A model generated the notes under the pieces. That model saw only the letters and a program-made list of their open reading frames with translations. It had not been told where the DNA came from and did no database searches. Shown piece after piece: positions 1-7,315 of a stretch of DNA of 50,946 nt. Source of the DNA: Muribaculaceae bacterium (GTDB lineage Bacteria; Bacteroidota; Bacteroidia; Bacteroidales; Muribaculaceae); assembly GCA_009775355.1 (NCBI GenBank), contig VSPN01000010.1:1-50946 (forward strand), read 5' to 3'. Positions within the stretch are counted from its first letter, which is position 1, and each line of letters starts with the position of its first letter. The position numbers were made by a program, and so were the translations under genes.

Positions 1-3
1 TAC

Positions 4-52
4 AAAAAGTAAGCCCAACTTCTGCCGTTCAGGAAGTTGGACTCGCCTTTTT
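4..52 (+). terminator. Hairpin terminator of an upstream gene
   Basis: The arms CCAACTTC (15-22) and GAAGTTGG (33-40) pair. Outside them AAAAAG (4-9) pairs with CTTTTT (47-52), so the structure could end transcription in both directions. The gene it serves on the left lies outside the window. Confidence 0.6.
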
Positions 53-82
53 ATGGTTTAGCGGACAGTAATAATTGCAAAT

Positions 83-110
83 AAAAAAAGCAACCGAATT
101 CGGTTGCTTT
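83..110 (-). terminator. Terminator of tRNA-Met
   Basis: A perfect palindrome at 87-110 (core GCAACCGAATTCGGTTGC) lies directly downstream of the tRNA on the minus strand and is followed there by a run of T. Confidence 0.8.
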
Positions 111-112
111 TG

Positions 113-186
113 TAGCGGGATCGAGAATTGAACTCGAGACCTCCGGGTTATGAATCCGACGCTCTAACCAACTGAGCTATCCCGCC
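113..186 (-). tRNA. tRNA-Met (anticodon CAT)
   Basis: On the minus strand a full 74-nt cloverleaf folds: acceptor GGCGGGA pairs with TCCCGCT (a G1-U72 wobble), the discriminator is A73, the anticodon loop is TTCATAA, and the T arm is TCGAG-TTCAATT-CTCGA. The 3' CCA is not encoded. The anticodon CAT fits elongator Met; a lysidine-modified tRNA-Ile2 has the same encoded anticodon and cannot be excluded by eye. Initiator tRNA is unlikely because the first pair is a G-U rather than the mismatch typical of initiators. Confidence 0.93.
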
Positions 187-235
187 GTTTCCGTTTTGCG
201 AGTGCAAAGTTATATAATATTTTTGAATTAACCAA
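187..235 (-). promoter_or_regulatory. Promoter of tRNA-Met
   Basis: On the minus strand the -7 box TAACTTTG (205-212) is preceded 20 nt upstream by TTG (233-235), the Bacteroidota -33/-7 arrangement. The sequence between the -7 box and the tRNA, CACTCGCAAAACGG, recurs at the other stable-RNA promoters here. The region is shared with the divergent promoter of the lipoprotein gene. Confidence 0.8.
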
Positions 236-255
236 GTTTTTCCGGAAAAATTCGC

Positions 256-263
256 TAATTTTG
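256..263 (+). promoter_or_regulatory. -7 box of the lipoprotein/murB transcript
   Basis: TAATTTTG matches TAnnTTTG. Transcription should start a few bases downstream, only about 4 nt before the ATG at 273, so the message is nearly leaderless. No clear -33 element was found. Confidence 0.6.
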
Positions 264-272
264 TGTCAAATT

Positions 273-1232
273 ATGAAGATTTCAATAAAATTTGTCAGAT
301 ATTCAGTGTCGCTTGTTGTGTCGGTTATGTTCACAATCAGTTGTAGCACAGGTATTGAGAGTACAAAGGCCATTACTATGTCACGATCTGAACGTCGGGA
401 GACTATGCCGGGTGCTGCAGAGCGTTTGTCGGCCCAGATCACATCCGAACAGCTTGGTGAGTGGCGCGCCGGAAAGAAGTTTCTGGTCACAGACAACAAA
501 GCCGCTGTGCTGCTCGAACGCTTCCCCTCGGCGGCAAGAATCCAGGTGGTTGATTCAGTGGCCGGCTCAGTCCTTCGTTTCGACCGCATATCGTCACGCC
601 TTACACCCGGAGGCGACACAGTGGCAGTAATTGAGTTCAAAGGAGAGGGGTATGATTATCTCTATAATACTTCAAGGAACTTGCGAGACGCTCTTCATTC
701 GCTTCGAGGGCAGGATATGCCGATGATGATAGATCTCGACATGGTCGCGGCGGCAGACACTCTGCTCCGTGGAAGAAAGGTATGGACGCGCTCGCGCCTG
801 TGGTATGACAGCATCGGCAACATCGTTGATGGCAGAAAATTCGATCCGGTCACCATAACGCGGGTTCGCCCTGGCATCAAGGTTTTCCCGCTTGCGGTGG
901 AATTCACTGATGAAAAGAGAGAAAACGCAGTCATGTTTATGAATGTCTCCAGCTCTGACGGAATCGGTGCTGAAAGCCGTACGTTCCAGAGTCTGTTTCT
1001 TCTTGAGGATCCCCGGCCGCTTTATTCATCGGTCTCACCTGAGATATGGGAGAATATAAAGGTCGGACGCGTTTCTTCCGGAATGACCAAAGATGAGTGT
1101 CGCCTTTCGCTCGGAAATCCCTCTGAGGTCGACGCTGGCCATAACTGGAGTTCTGTAATCGACATCTGGAGATATCGCGACGGAACATATCTTCAGTTTC
1201 AGGACGGAATTCTTGTGAACTACAGACATTGA
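273..1232 (+). CDS. Putative lipoprotein of unknown function, SmpA/BamE-like C-terminus
   Basis: The product is about 319 aa with an N-terminal hydrophobic stretch ending in a lipobox-like FTISC, so it is probably exported and lipid-anchored. The middle part is mixed alpha/beta and matches no family I recognise. The last 55 residues (G-x-V-S-S-G-M ... SLGNPSEV ... W-x-Y-R-D-G-T-Y-L-Q-F) resemble the short SmpA/OmlA (BamE-like) fold found in many small envelope lipoproteins; this is a pattern match only. I chose ATG 273 over the in-frame TTG at 261 because the -7 box runs into that TTG. murB starts 41 nt downstream, so the two are probably co-transcribed. Confidence 0.75.
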   Translation: MKISIKFVRYSVSLVVSVMFTISCSTGIESTKAITMSRSERRETMPGAAERLSAQITSEQLGEWRAGKKFLVTDNKAAVLLERFPSAARIQVVDSVAGSVLRFDRISSRLTPGGDTVAVIEFKGEGYDYLYNTSRNLRDALHSLRGQDMPMMIDLDMVAAADTLLRGRKVWTRSRLWYDSIGNIVDGRKFDPVTITRVRPGIKVFPLAVEFTDEKRENAVMFMNVSSSDGIGAESRTFQSLFLLEDPRPLYSSVSPEIWENIKVGRVSSGMTKDECRLSLGNPSEVDAGHNWSSVIDIWRYRDGTYLQFQDGILVNYRH

Positions 1233-1273
1233 AAGGGTATGAACACCCCGGTTTTCAATCAAAGAATCGAATC

Positions 1274-3055
1274 ATGATAGAACATAATAAGGATATAACC
1301 TCGCTCACGACGTTCGGGATTCCGGTCCGTGCGCGTCACTTTGCCGAATACGCATCTGAAAAGGAACTTCTCAAAATCTCGCGAGACAAGACATTTATCG
1401 AGGGACCCGTGCTCAATATAGGGGGAGGAAGCAATCTGCTATTCATAGGTGATTATAACGGACTCGTGCTTCATTCGGCCATAAAGGGCATGGTCAGATA
1501 TGACAAAGACAGTGATACAGTCTTTGCCATAGCATGTGCGGGAGAGAAGTGGACAGACTTTGTAGAATGGACTATTGGCCAAGGATTGGCCGGAGTGGAG
1601 AACCTCGCCGGAATTCCCGGAGAGGTCGGAGCTGCGCCGGTGCAGAATGTAGGTGCTTACGGAGTGGAGGCCGGAGATGTGATACATGCCGTGGAGTGCT
1701 TCGATACATTCACAAGAACCACCCGGCGTTTCGCAGCGGAGGAATGTCGTTTTGGCTATCGCGACAGTTTTTTCAAACATGAGGGAAAAGGCCGTTACAT
1801 TGTCATGAGGGTCTCTTTCCGTCTTCGTCCCGGACAGGAAGCACGAAACCTCGGCTACGGACCGCTTCGTGATCTCGAGGAGAGACTCGGACATGTGCCG
1901 ACTGTCAGGGAGGTGGCCGACGAGGTTGTCAGGATTCGCGACGCCAAGCTGCCGGATCCCGCCGTTATCGGAAGTGCAGGCAGTTTTTTTAAGAATCCGG
2001 TGGTTCGCAGAGCTCATCTCGAAGAGATCAGGGTTCTGACCGGTGAGACTGTTGCCGGTTATCCGGTAGGAGAGAAGCATACAAAGGTGTCTGCTGCATG
2101 GCTGATAGACCACTCTGGAATGAAAGGCTGCCGTCATGGAGGTGCGGCGGTATACGACAGGCAGCCGCTTGTCATAGTCAACAGAGGAAACGCGACATCG
2201 GCAGATGTGGCCGGTCTTGCTGAAAAAGTTCGTTCGGCCGTAAGAAAGAAATTTCTTATCGATCTGAATCCTGAAGTCAACTTCATTGATACGTCGGTTC
2301 ATGTCACTCTGCTCGGCACTGGCACGTCAAAGGGTATTCCCGAAATCGGATGCTCGTGTCCTGTCTGCACATCTCCATATATCAAAGACAAGCGGACACG
2401 CACATCCGCATTGGTCCGCACAATGGGACTTACGATCCTGATCGATCCGTCGCCCGATTTCCGTCACCAGGCTCTTGCCGCCGGCATACACCATATAGAT
2501 GCAGTTCTTGTCACACACAGTCATTACGATCATGTCGGGGGTATCGATGATCTGCGTCCGTTCTGCGCCGGGGGAGATCTTGTAATGTATGCCAACGTCA
2601 CGGCAGAGAAAGATCTTCGTAAGCATTACGACTATTGTTTCCGCGAGAATCCATATCCCGGAGTGCCTGTTTTCAGTCTGAAGACTGTCGGCAACACTCC
2701 GTTCTATATAAACGGAGTTAAGATTGTTCCGATAGAGGTCATGCACGGCGCGATGCCGATACTCGGATTCCGTATCGGTAATTTCGCATACATTACCGAT
2801 GCCAAGACAATTGATCCTGCGGAGATCGAGAAGCTGGAGGACGTTGACACTCTTGTGGTGAACGCTCTCCGCGACCGCGACCATTTCTCACACTTCACAC
2901 TCGCAGAGGCTCTGGCTCTTGTGGAGTCTGTGTCTCCGAAGCAGGCATACCTGACGCACTTCAACCATGAGATCGGTCGACATTACGACCTCGCATTAAG
3001 GTTGCCCGACGGAGTCTCGCCGGGTTTTGACGGACTCTCATTTTCCGTGAAATAA
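1274..3055 (+). CDS. murB: UDP-N-acetylenolpyruvoylglucosamine reductase fused to an MBL-fold hydrolase
   Basis: This 593-aa protein has two complete domains. Residues 1 to about 338 are MurB, the NADPH/FAD reductase that makes UDP-MurNAc for peptidoglycan: the FAD-site GGGSNLL, the GYRDSFFK Tyr-Arg pair, the GSAGSFFKNP serine and the terminal NPEVNF glutamate are all present. Residues 341-593 are a metallo-beta-lactamase-fold hydrolase of the PhnP/RNase Z-like type, with a Cys zinc site (GCSCPVC), HSHYDH around residue 415, a later ITDAKT and a C-terminal LTHFNHE. The reading frame is continuous through the junction near 2293, with no stop or second start. ATG 1274 gives the usual MurB N-terminus; an in-frame TTG at 1229 is less likely. 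The substrate of the hydrolase half is unknown. No promoter lies between it and the preceding lipoprotein gene. Confidence 0.95.
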   Translation: MIEHNKDITSLTTFGIPVRARHFAEYASEKELLKISRDKTFIEGPVLNIGGGSNLLFIGDYNGLVLHSAIKGMVRYDKDSDTVFAIACAGEKWTDFVEWTIGQGLAGVENLAGIPGEVGAAPVQNVGAYGVEAGDVIHAVECFDTFTRTTRRFAAEECRFGYRDSFFKHEGKGRYIVMRVSFRLRPGQEARNLGYGPLRDLEERLGHVPTVREVADEVVRIRDAKLPDPAVIGSAGSFFKNPVVRRAHLEEIRVLTGETVAGYPVGEKHTKVSAAWLIDHSGMKGCRHGGAAVYDRQPLVIVNRGNATSADVAGLAEKVRSAVRKKFLIDLNPEVNFIDTSVHVTLLGTGTSKGIPEIGCSCPVCTSPYIKDKRTRTSALVRTMGLTILIDPSPDFRHQALAAGIHHIDAVLVTHSHYDHVGGIDDLRPFCAGGDLVMYANVTAEKDLRKHYDYCFRENPYPGVPVFSLKTVGNTPFYINGVKIVPIEVMHGAMPILGFRIGNFAYITDAKTIDPAEIEKLEDVDTLVVNALRDRDHFSHFTLAEALALVESVSPKQAYLTHFNHEIGRHYDLALRLPDGVSPGFDGLSFSVK

Positions 3056-3158
3056 TCGTCAGTCGGGTTGTGCAACTGGTTAAATTGTGTTTTAAAATGG
3101 TCGATATGGGATAATTCATCAAAAATAGCGAAATTATTATGAAAAAATAATTGAAAAA

Positions 3159-3190
3159 TTTGGTGGATTCGAAAATTGTCACTAACTTTG
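3159..3190 (+). promoter_or_regulatory. Promoter of tRNA-Glu
   Basis: TTTG (3159-3162), a 20-nt spacer and TAACTTTG (3183-3190) form an ideal Bacteroidota promoter. It is preceded by an A/T-rich stretch that could act as an UP element. Confidence 0.85.
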
Positions 3191-3262
3191 CAACGCAAAA
3201 GGGAAACAACGAGGCTCTGAGGCAAACAGATGAATCAGGTTTCTAAGTGACTCTTGCCAACC

Positions 3263-3334
3263 GGTCGATTAGTGTAGCGGTTAGCACGCCACCCTCTCAC
3301 GGTGGAGACTCGGGTTCGAGTCCCGGATCGACTA
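3263..3334 (+). tRNA. tRNA-Glu (anticodon CTC)
   Basis: The 72-nt cloverleaf has acceptor GGTCGAT pairing with ATCGACT (G1-U72 wobble) and discriminator A. The anticodon stem CCACC/GGTGG encloses loop CTCTCAC, which gives anticodon CTC. The T arm is TCGGG-TTCGAGT-CCCGG. The CCA end is not encoded. Confidence 0.95.
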
Positions 3335-3339
3335 CTTCA

Positions 3340-3366
3340 GGACTATCGCAAGATAGTCCTTTTTTA
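3340..3366 (+). terminator. Terminator of tRNA-Glu
   Basis: GGACTATC (3340-3347), loop GCAA and GATAGTCC (3352-3359) form an 8-bp stem followed by seven T. It sits just upstream of the promoter of the next gene. Confidence 0.9.
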
Positions 3367-3381
3367 TTTGCAAATATTGGC

Positions 3382-3389
3382 TAAATTTG
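3382..3389 (+). promoter_or_regulatory. -7 box of the Crp-family gene
   Basis: TAAATTTG ends four bases before the ATG at 3394, so the predicted transcript start coincides with the start codon and the mRNA would be leaderless. Confidence 0.6.
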
Positions 3390-3393
3390 CACT

Positions 3394-4101
3394 ATGACCG
3401 TACTATCAATGTTTGAGACCTTAATGAGTCTTCCGCTTTTCAAAGGAGCGAGTCATGAACAGATCTCTTTGTTCGTGGAGAAAACACACCTGTCTTTTAA
3501 TTCATATGAGCCGGGAGACACGATTGTTTCCGCCAGCGATATATGCCGCAACGTCTGTTGCCTGTTGTCGGGAACAATGATGGTGGAGCATCCTGTTTTT
3601 TCAGGAAACATGGTTGTTCGCGAGATTGTGGGGCATGGCCGTTTTCTCGGCGTGGAAAGGCTGTTCGGACTTGATAACCGTTTTGCAATGTCGGCGCGTG
3701 CGGCAGACAAGTGCGGCACTATGGAGTTTTCCAAGAATCAGTACCTTGCGCTTCTGCAGTCCAATCAGATTTTTCTGATGAACAGTCTCAATTATATTTC
3801 AAGGCATGCGCAGAAGTGTGAGTCTTTCATAATGGATGGCTGCAACGGATCTCTGCTGTCTGTGCTCGCGCATATTATGGATGCAAAGACGTCGCCTGAA
3901 AGCATGATGATATCTCTGGAATCAGTGTATGCTCCGTTGTCCGACTGTCTTTCGACTGCATTGCCGTCTGCCTCTTGTCAGATAGATGCACTTGCGCGGG
4001 CGGGGCTTGTCAGTGTTGTGTCCGACCATAAACTTGAGATATCGTCGCGAGAGCGGCTTATCAATGCATATCGCAAGAGCGGAGACAAATGTTGGCTTTA
4101 G
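3394..4101 (+). CDS. Crp/Fnr-family transcriptional regulator
   Basis: The 235-aa product has a cyclic-nucleotide-binding-like beta barrel in its first ~120 residues (LPLFKGAS, a PGDTIV turn, a GHGRFLGVERLF segment) and a helical, poorly conserved C-terminal part. There a winged helix is expected but the HTH is divergent (ALPSASCQIDALARAGLV). The bacterial Crp/Fnr superfamily has this order and about this length. The canonical cAMP-binding RxS motif is not evident, so the ligand is unknown. It is a single-gene unit between the tRNA-Glu terminator and the permease promoter. The start rests on the close -7 box, which leaves no room for an earlier one. Confidence 0.8.
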   Translation: MTVLSMFETLMSLPLFKGASHEQISLFVEKTHLSFNSYEPGDTIVSASDICRNVCCLLSGTMMVEHPVFSGNMVVREIVGHGRFLGVERLFGLDNRFAMSARAADKCGTMEFSKNQYLALLQSNQIFLMNSLNYISRHAQKCESFIMDGCNGSLLSVLAHIMDAKTSPESMMISLESVYAPLSDCLSTALPSASCQIDALARAGLVSVVSDHKLEISSRERLINAYRKSGDKCWL

Positions 4102-4144
4102 AGATGCGTCAGACGCCTTTGGGGATATAAGTTGGTTTTTTCAT

Positions 4145-4174
4145 TGCGTATGACATGAATATTTCTTAAATTTG
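4145..4174 (+). promoter_or_regulatory. Promoter of the nucleoside permease gene
   Basis: TTG (4145-4147), a 19-nt spacer and TAAATTTG (4167-4174) lie about 36 nt before the ATG. Confidence 0.65.
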
Positions 4175-4210
4175 CATTGTCAGCAGTGATAATTGCTTAA
4201 CCTTAAAATT

Positions 4211-5563
4211 ATGACAAACAGAACTAACCTGAAAGTCCGGCTTTCAATTCTTAATTTTATAGAATTTGCCGTCTGGGGCTCATACTTGACATCTCTTGGT
4301 AATTTTCTTTTCGGCATAGGACTCGGAGAGCATATCGGATGGTTTTATGCCATGCAGGGAATCGTCTCTCTGTTTATGCCTTCGCTTGTGGGAATACTTG
4401 CCGACCGCTGGATTCCGGCTCAGAAGATGCTCAGTCTGTGTCACCTTACCGGAGGTCTTTTCATGGCTCTGGCCGGCGTGTACTGCATGACAGCGGGGCA
4501 GATAAGCTTTGCTCCCCTGTTCACGTTGTATTCTCTTTCGGTAGCTTTCTTCATGCCTACTATTGGTCTCAATAACTCTGTGGCTTTCAATGCTCTCGGG
4601 CGTGCCGGCATGGATATAGTAAAGGATTTCCCCCCGATCCGTATCTTCGGCACCATAGGATTCATATGTGCGATGCTCTTCGTGAATTTCGCAGGACCCG
4701 AAGGGGCACGGTTCCAGACATCATATATGCAGTTGTTCGTGTCTGCTGCAATCAGTCTGATAATGGTGTTCTACGCTCTGACCATGCCGGATTGTCCTGT
4801 AAGCACGGCCTCTGTCTCTGGAAACTGGATAGACAGGCTCGGGCTTCGAGCCTTCACTCTCTTCAAGCAGAGGAAAATGGCCGTGTTTTTCATCTTCAGC
4901 ATGATGCTCGGTGTGTCGCTCCAGATCACCAACGGATATGCCAATCCATACATCACATTCTTCAAGGATATACCGGAATTTGCAGGAGCATGGGCTGCCA
5001 GAAACGCAAATGCGCTCATATCCCTTTCTCAGATCAGTGAGACTCTCTGCATACTGCTTATACCGTTCTGTCTTAAAAAATTCGGCATCAAGGGTGTGAT
5101 GCTTATGTCTATGCTTGCTTGGGTTCTCCGGTTCGGTCTTTTCGGAATAGGTGACCCCTCTTCAGGAGTATGGATGTTTGTGCTTTCCTGCATTGTCTAT
5201 GGCATAGCATTTGATTTCTTCAATGTTTCCGGCGGCCTCTATGTCGATAACGAGACTTCGACCGACATAAGAAGCAGCGCGCAAGGACTATTCATGATAA
5301 TGACCAACGGGTTTGGCGCGACTATCGGCACATTGGCCGCGATGGCGATTGTCAATCATAACGTGGTTGCAACTGATTCTCCGGAAATACAGCTTGAGGG
5401 CTGGAGAACGTCGTGGCTTATTTTTGCGGCATATGCTCTGGTGGTTGGAATTCTGTTCGTTTTCATATTCAAGGACAAGAAGGGCAACGGTTCCGCCTCC
5501 AAAGATGCGGTCATGAATGAGAGTTCCGATGCCGGAGGTATGATAGAGACCGGCAGACAATGA
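4211..5563 (+). CDS. nupG: Nucleoside:proton symporter, NupG-type MFS permease
   Basis: This 450-aa inner-membrane protein has about 12 hydrophobic segments and the NupG-family pattern: FIEFAVWGSYLTSLG at the N-terminus, LVGILADRWIPAQK in the first cytoplasmic loop, and an IRIFGTIGF motif. Family members import nucleosides using the proton gradient, which suits the salvage genes elsewhere in the window (PNP, mtnN, ndk). ATG 4211 was chosen over an in-frame TTG at 4193 because the downstream start begins with a normal polar leader before the first membrane helix. rsmE follows 58 nt later with no terminator between. The exact substrate range is inferred. Confidence 0.85.
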   Translation: MTNRTNLKVRLSILNFIEFAVWGSYLTSLGNFLFGIGLGEHIGWFYAMQGIVSLFMPSLVGILADRWIPAQKMLSLCHLTGGLFMALAGVYCMTAGQISFAPLFTLYSLSVAFFMPTIGLNNSVAFNALGRAGMDIVKDFPPIRIFGTIGFICAMLFVNFAGPEGARFQTSYMQLFVSAAISLIMVFYALTMPDCPVSTASVSGNWIDRLGLRAFTLFKQRKMAVFFIFSMMLGVSLQITNGYANPYITFFKDIPEFAGAWAARNANALISLSQISETLCILLIPFCLKKFGIKGVMLMSMLAWVLRFGLFGIGDPSSGVWMFVLSCIVYGIAFDFFNVSGGLYVDNETSTDIRSSAQGLFMIMTNGFGATIGTLAAMAIVNHNVVATDSPEIQLEGWRTSWLIFAAYALVVGILFVFIFKDKKGNGSASKDAVMNESSDAGGMIETGRQ

Positions 5564-5621
5564 TATCAGGTCAATGCAATGGGGCATTGCAAGATTCAGA
5601 CCTAATAAGCAATCAATTCAG

Positions 5622-6335
5622 ATGATACGTTTTTACGCGCCCGATATAGAGTCTGACGGAAGACTCCCTGAGGTTGAGTCCTCCCACTGCTGTCGCGTCT
5701 TGCGGATGCGTGAAGGAGACAGGATAGAGGTTGTTGATGGCAAAGGAAATGTCTATCGGTGTGAAATCGTCGCTTCTCATCCGAAGCATACCGATGTGGA
5801 GATTCTGGCAAGGGAGACAGAGACTCTCCACTGGAATCCACGCATAACACTTGCTGTCGCCCCGACAAAGAATATGGACCGAATCGAGTGGATGGTCGAA
5901 AAAGCTGTCGAGATAGGAGTCAACCGTATTGTTTTTCTCGACTGTCTGCACAGTGTGCGTCGCACGGTAAAGCGCGAGCGTGTGGAGAAAATCATAATCT
6001 CCGCCATGAAACAGAGTCTGAAAGCCACAATGCCTGAGCTTGATGGCCCGGTGGCGTTCGATGACTTTGTGCGTTCGGAATCTGCTCCTCTGCGGTATAT
6101 GGGATATTGTGATCCGTCGGTTGAACGACATCAGTTCGAGCGTGAATACGACGGAATCCGCGATGTGACTGTGCTTATAGGTCCTGAAGGGGATTTCTCT
6201 CCAGAGGAGGTAAACCTTGCGATCAAGTCCGGGTTTGTGCCCGTAACGTTCGGCTCTACACGTCTTCGCACTGAGACGGCAGCCATATATTCGCTGTGTG
6301 CCGCGCATACGCTGATAGCTATGTCCGGTTCATGA
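5622..6335 (+). CDS. rsmE: 16S rRNA (uracil(1498)-N(3))-methyltransferase RsmE
   Basis: The 237-aa SPOUT-class methyltransferase methylates U1498 of 16S rRNA using S-adenosylmethionine. It has the N-terminal PUA-like part (HCCRVLRMREGD, IEVVDGKGN) and the C-terminal knotted SAM site (VLIGPEGDFSPEEV, then FGSTRLRTETAAIYSL). The length matches the family. ATG 5622 gives the typical start MIRFYAPD; an in-frame ATG at 5574 lies close to the preceding stop and adds 16 unconserved residues. It is probably co-transcribed with the upstream permease. Confidence 0.95.
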   Translation: MIRFYAPDIESDGRLPEVESSHCCRVLRMREGDRIEVVDGKGNVYRCEIVASHPKHTDVEILARETETLHWNPRITLAVAPTKNMDRIEWMVEKAVEIGVNRIVFLDCLHSVRRTVKRERVEKIIISAMKQSLKATMPELDGPVAFDDFVRSESAPLRYMGYCDPSVERHQFEREYDGIRDVTVLIGPEGDFSPEEVNLAIKSGFVPVTFGSTRLRTETAAIYSLCAAHTLIAMSGS

Positions 6336-6424
6336 CTGTTGCGCCTGAGATTGACGTCACGGTCATTGACCCGGGTATGTCAGGCCGGCTTTAATAATAC
6401 GAACACACTTACTTAACTTATTCA

Positions 6425-7255
6425 ATGGATAAATTCAACAACATGACGGAATATCTTGCATCGAGTGCTACCGGGAATTTTTTTCTTCTTGCAGGCCCTT
6501 GTGTCATCGAAGGAGAGGAAATGGCAATGGAAATAGCCGAATGTCTGTGCGAGACCACGTCAGGTTTAAATATGCCTTACGTTTTCAAAGGTTCTTACAG
6601 AAAAGCAAACAGAAGTCGTCTGGATTCTTTTACGGGTATTGGTGATGAGAAGGCTCTCAGGATTCTGAGGAAAGTGCGTGAGACATTCGGCATACCTGTA
6701 GTGACAGACATACACACCGCCGATGAGGCTTCTATGGCAGCCGAATATGTCGATATTCTTCAGATTCCTGCTTTTCTATGCCGGCAGACCGACCTTCTTG
6801 TGGCGGCAGCCGAGACGGGGAAAATGGTCAATATCAAGAAGGGTCAGTTTTTGGCTCCCGAGTCAATGGCATTCGCATGCGATAAGGTGCGGGCGTCCGG
6901 AAATAATCAACTTGCGGTGACTGAACGCGGCACATTCTTCGGATACGGCGATCTTGTGGTAGACATGCGTGGCATTCCTGTAATGAAAAGCACATGCGGT
7001 TGTCCAGTCATAATGGATATCACGCATTCGCTGCAGCAACCCAACAGTGCGTCGGGTGTTACAGGCGGAAAACCCGAACTGATTTCAACTGTAGCGAAAT
7101 CAGCAGTAGCTGCAGGTGCTGACGGTATATTTATGGAGACCCATCAGAATCCTTCTGTGGCAAAGAGCGACGGAGCCAATATGTTGCCGCTCTCACAGGC
7201 AGCCAATCTCCTCAGACAGCTCACAATCCTGCGTGAGGCTGTCAACAGGCTTTGA
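6425..7255 (+). CDS. kdsA: 3-deoxy-8-phosphooctulonate synthase
   Basis: KdsA condenses phosphoenolpyruvate with arabinose-5-phosphate to make KDO-8-phosphate for lipopolysaccharide. The 276-aa sequence has the expected sites: LAGPCVIEGEE near the start, FKGSYRKANRSR, DIHTADEA, IPAFLCRQTDLL and NIKKGQFLAPE. The cysteine in AGPC marks the metal-dependent class; the metal-independent class has Asn there. kdsB lies 9 kb away and lpxK 24 kb away in the same window. The gene ends at a large convergent terminator. Confidence 0.96.
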   Translation: MDKFNNMTEYLASSATGNFFLLAGPCVIEGEEMAMEIAECLCETTSGLNMPYVFKGSYRKANRSRLDSFTGIGDEKALRILRKVRETFGIPVVTDIHTADEASMAAEYVDILQIPAFLCRQTDLLVAAAETGKMVNIKKGQFLAPESMAFACDKVRASGNNQLAVTERGTFFGYGDLVVDMRGIPVMKSTCGCPVIMDITHSLQQPNSASGVTGGKPELISTVAKSAVAAGADGIFMETHQNPSVAKSDGANMLPLSQAANLLRQLTILREAVNRL

Positions 7256-7270
7256 TATCATGACACATCA

Positions 7271-7312
7271 AACCGCGCCCCGCAAAAAATAGCATTTTTG
7301 CGGGGCGCGGTT
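7271..7312. terminator. Bidirectional terminator between kdsA and the MscS-type gene
   Basis: An 18-bp perfect stem (7271-7288 with 7295-7312) with a G+C-rich core and A/T-rich inner end closes on a 6-nt loop. It fills the gap between two convergent genes, lying 15 bases after the plus-strand stop and 3 bases after the minus-strand stop. Confidence 0.9.
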
Positions 7313-7315
7313 ATC

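Noticed and set aside
1439..2302. Long minus-strand frame opposite murB (287 codons)
   Set aside because: It lies wholly antisense to a well-conserved gene and its translation shows no domain; codon bias of the real gene explains it.
5613..6308. Minus-strand frame opposite rsmE
   Set aside because: It mirrors the RsmE coding frame and has no independent start signal or domain.
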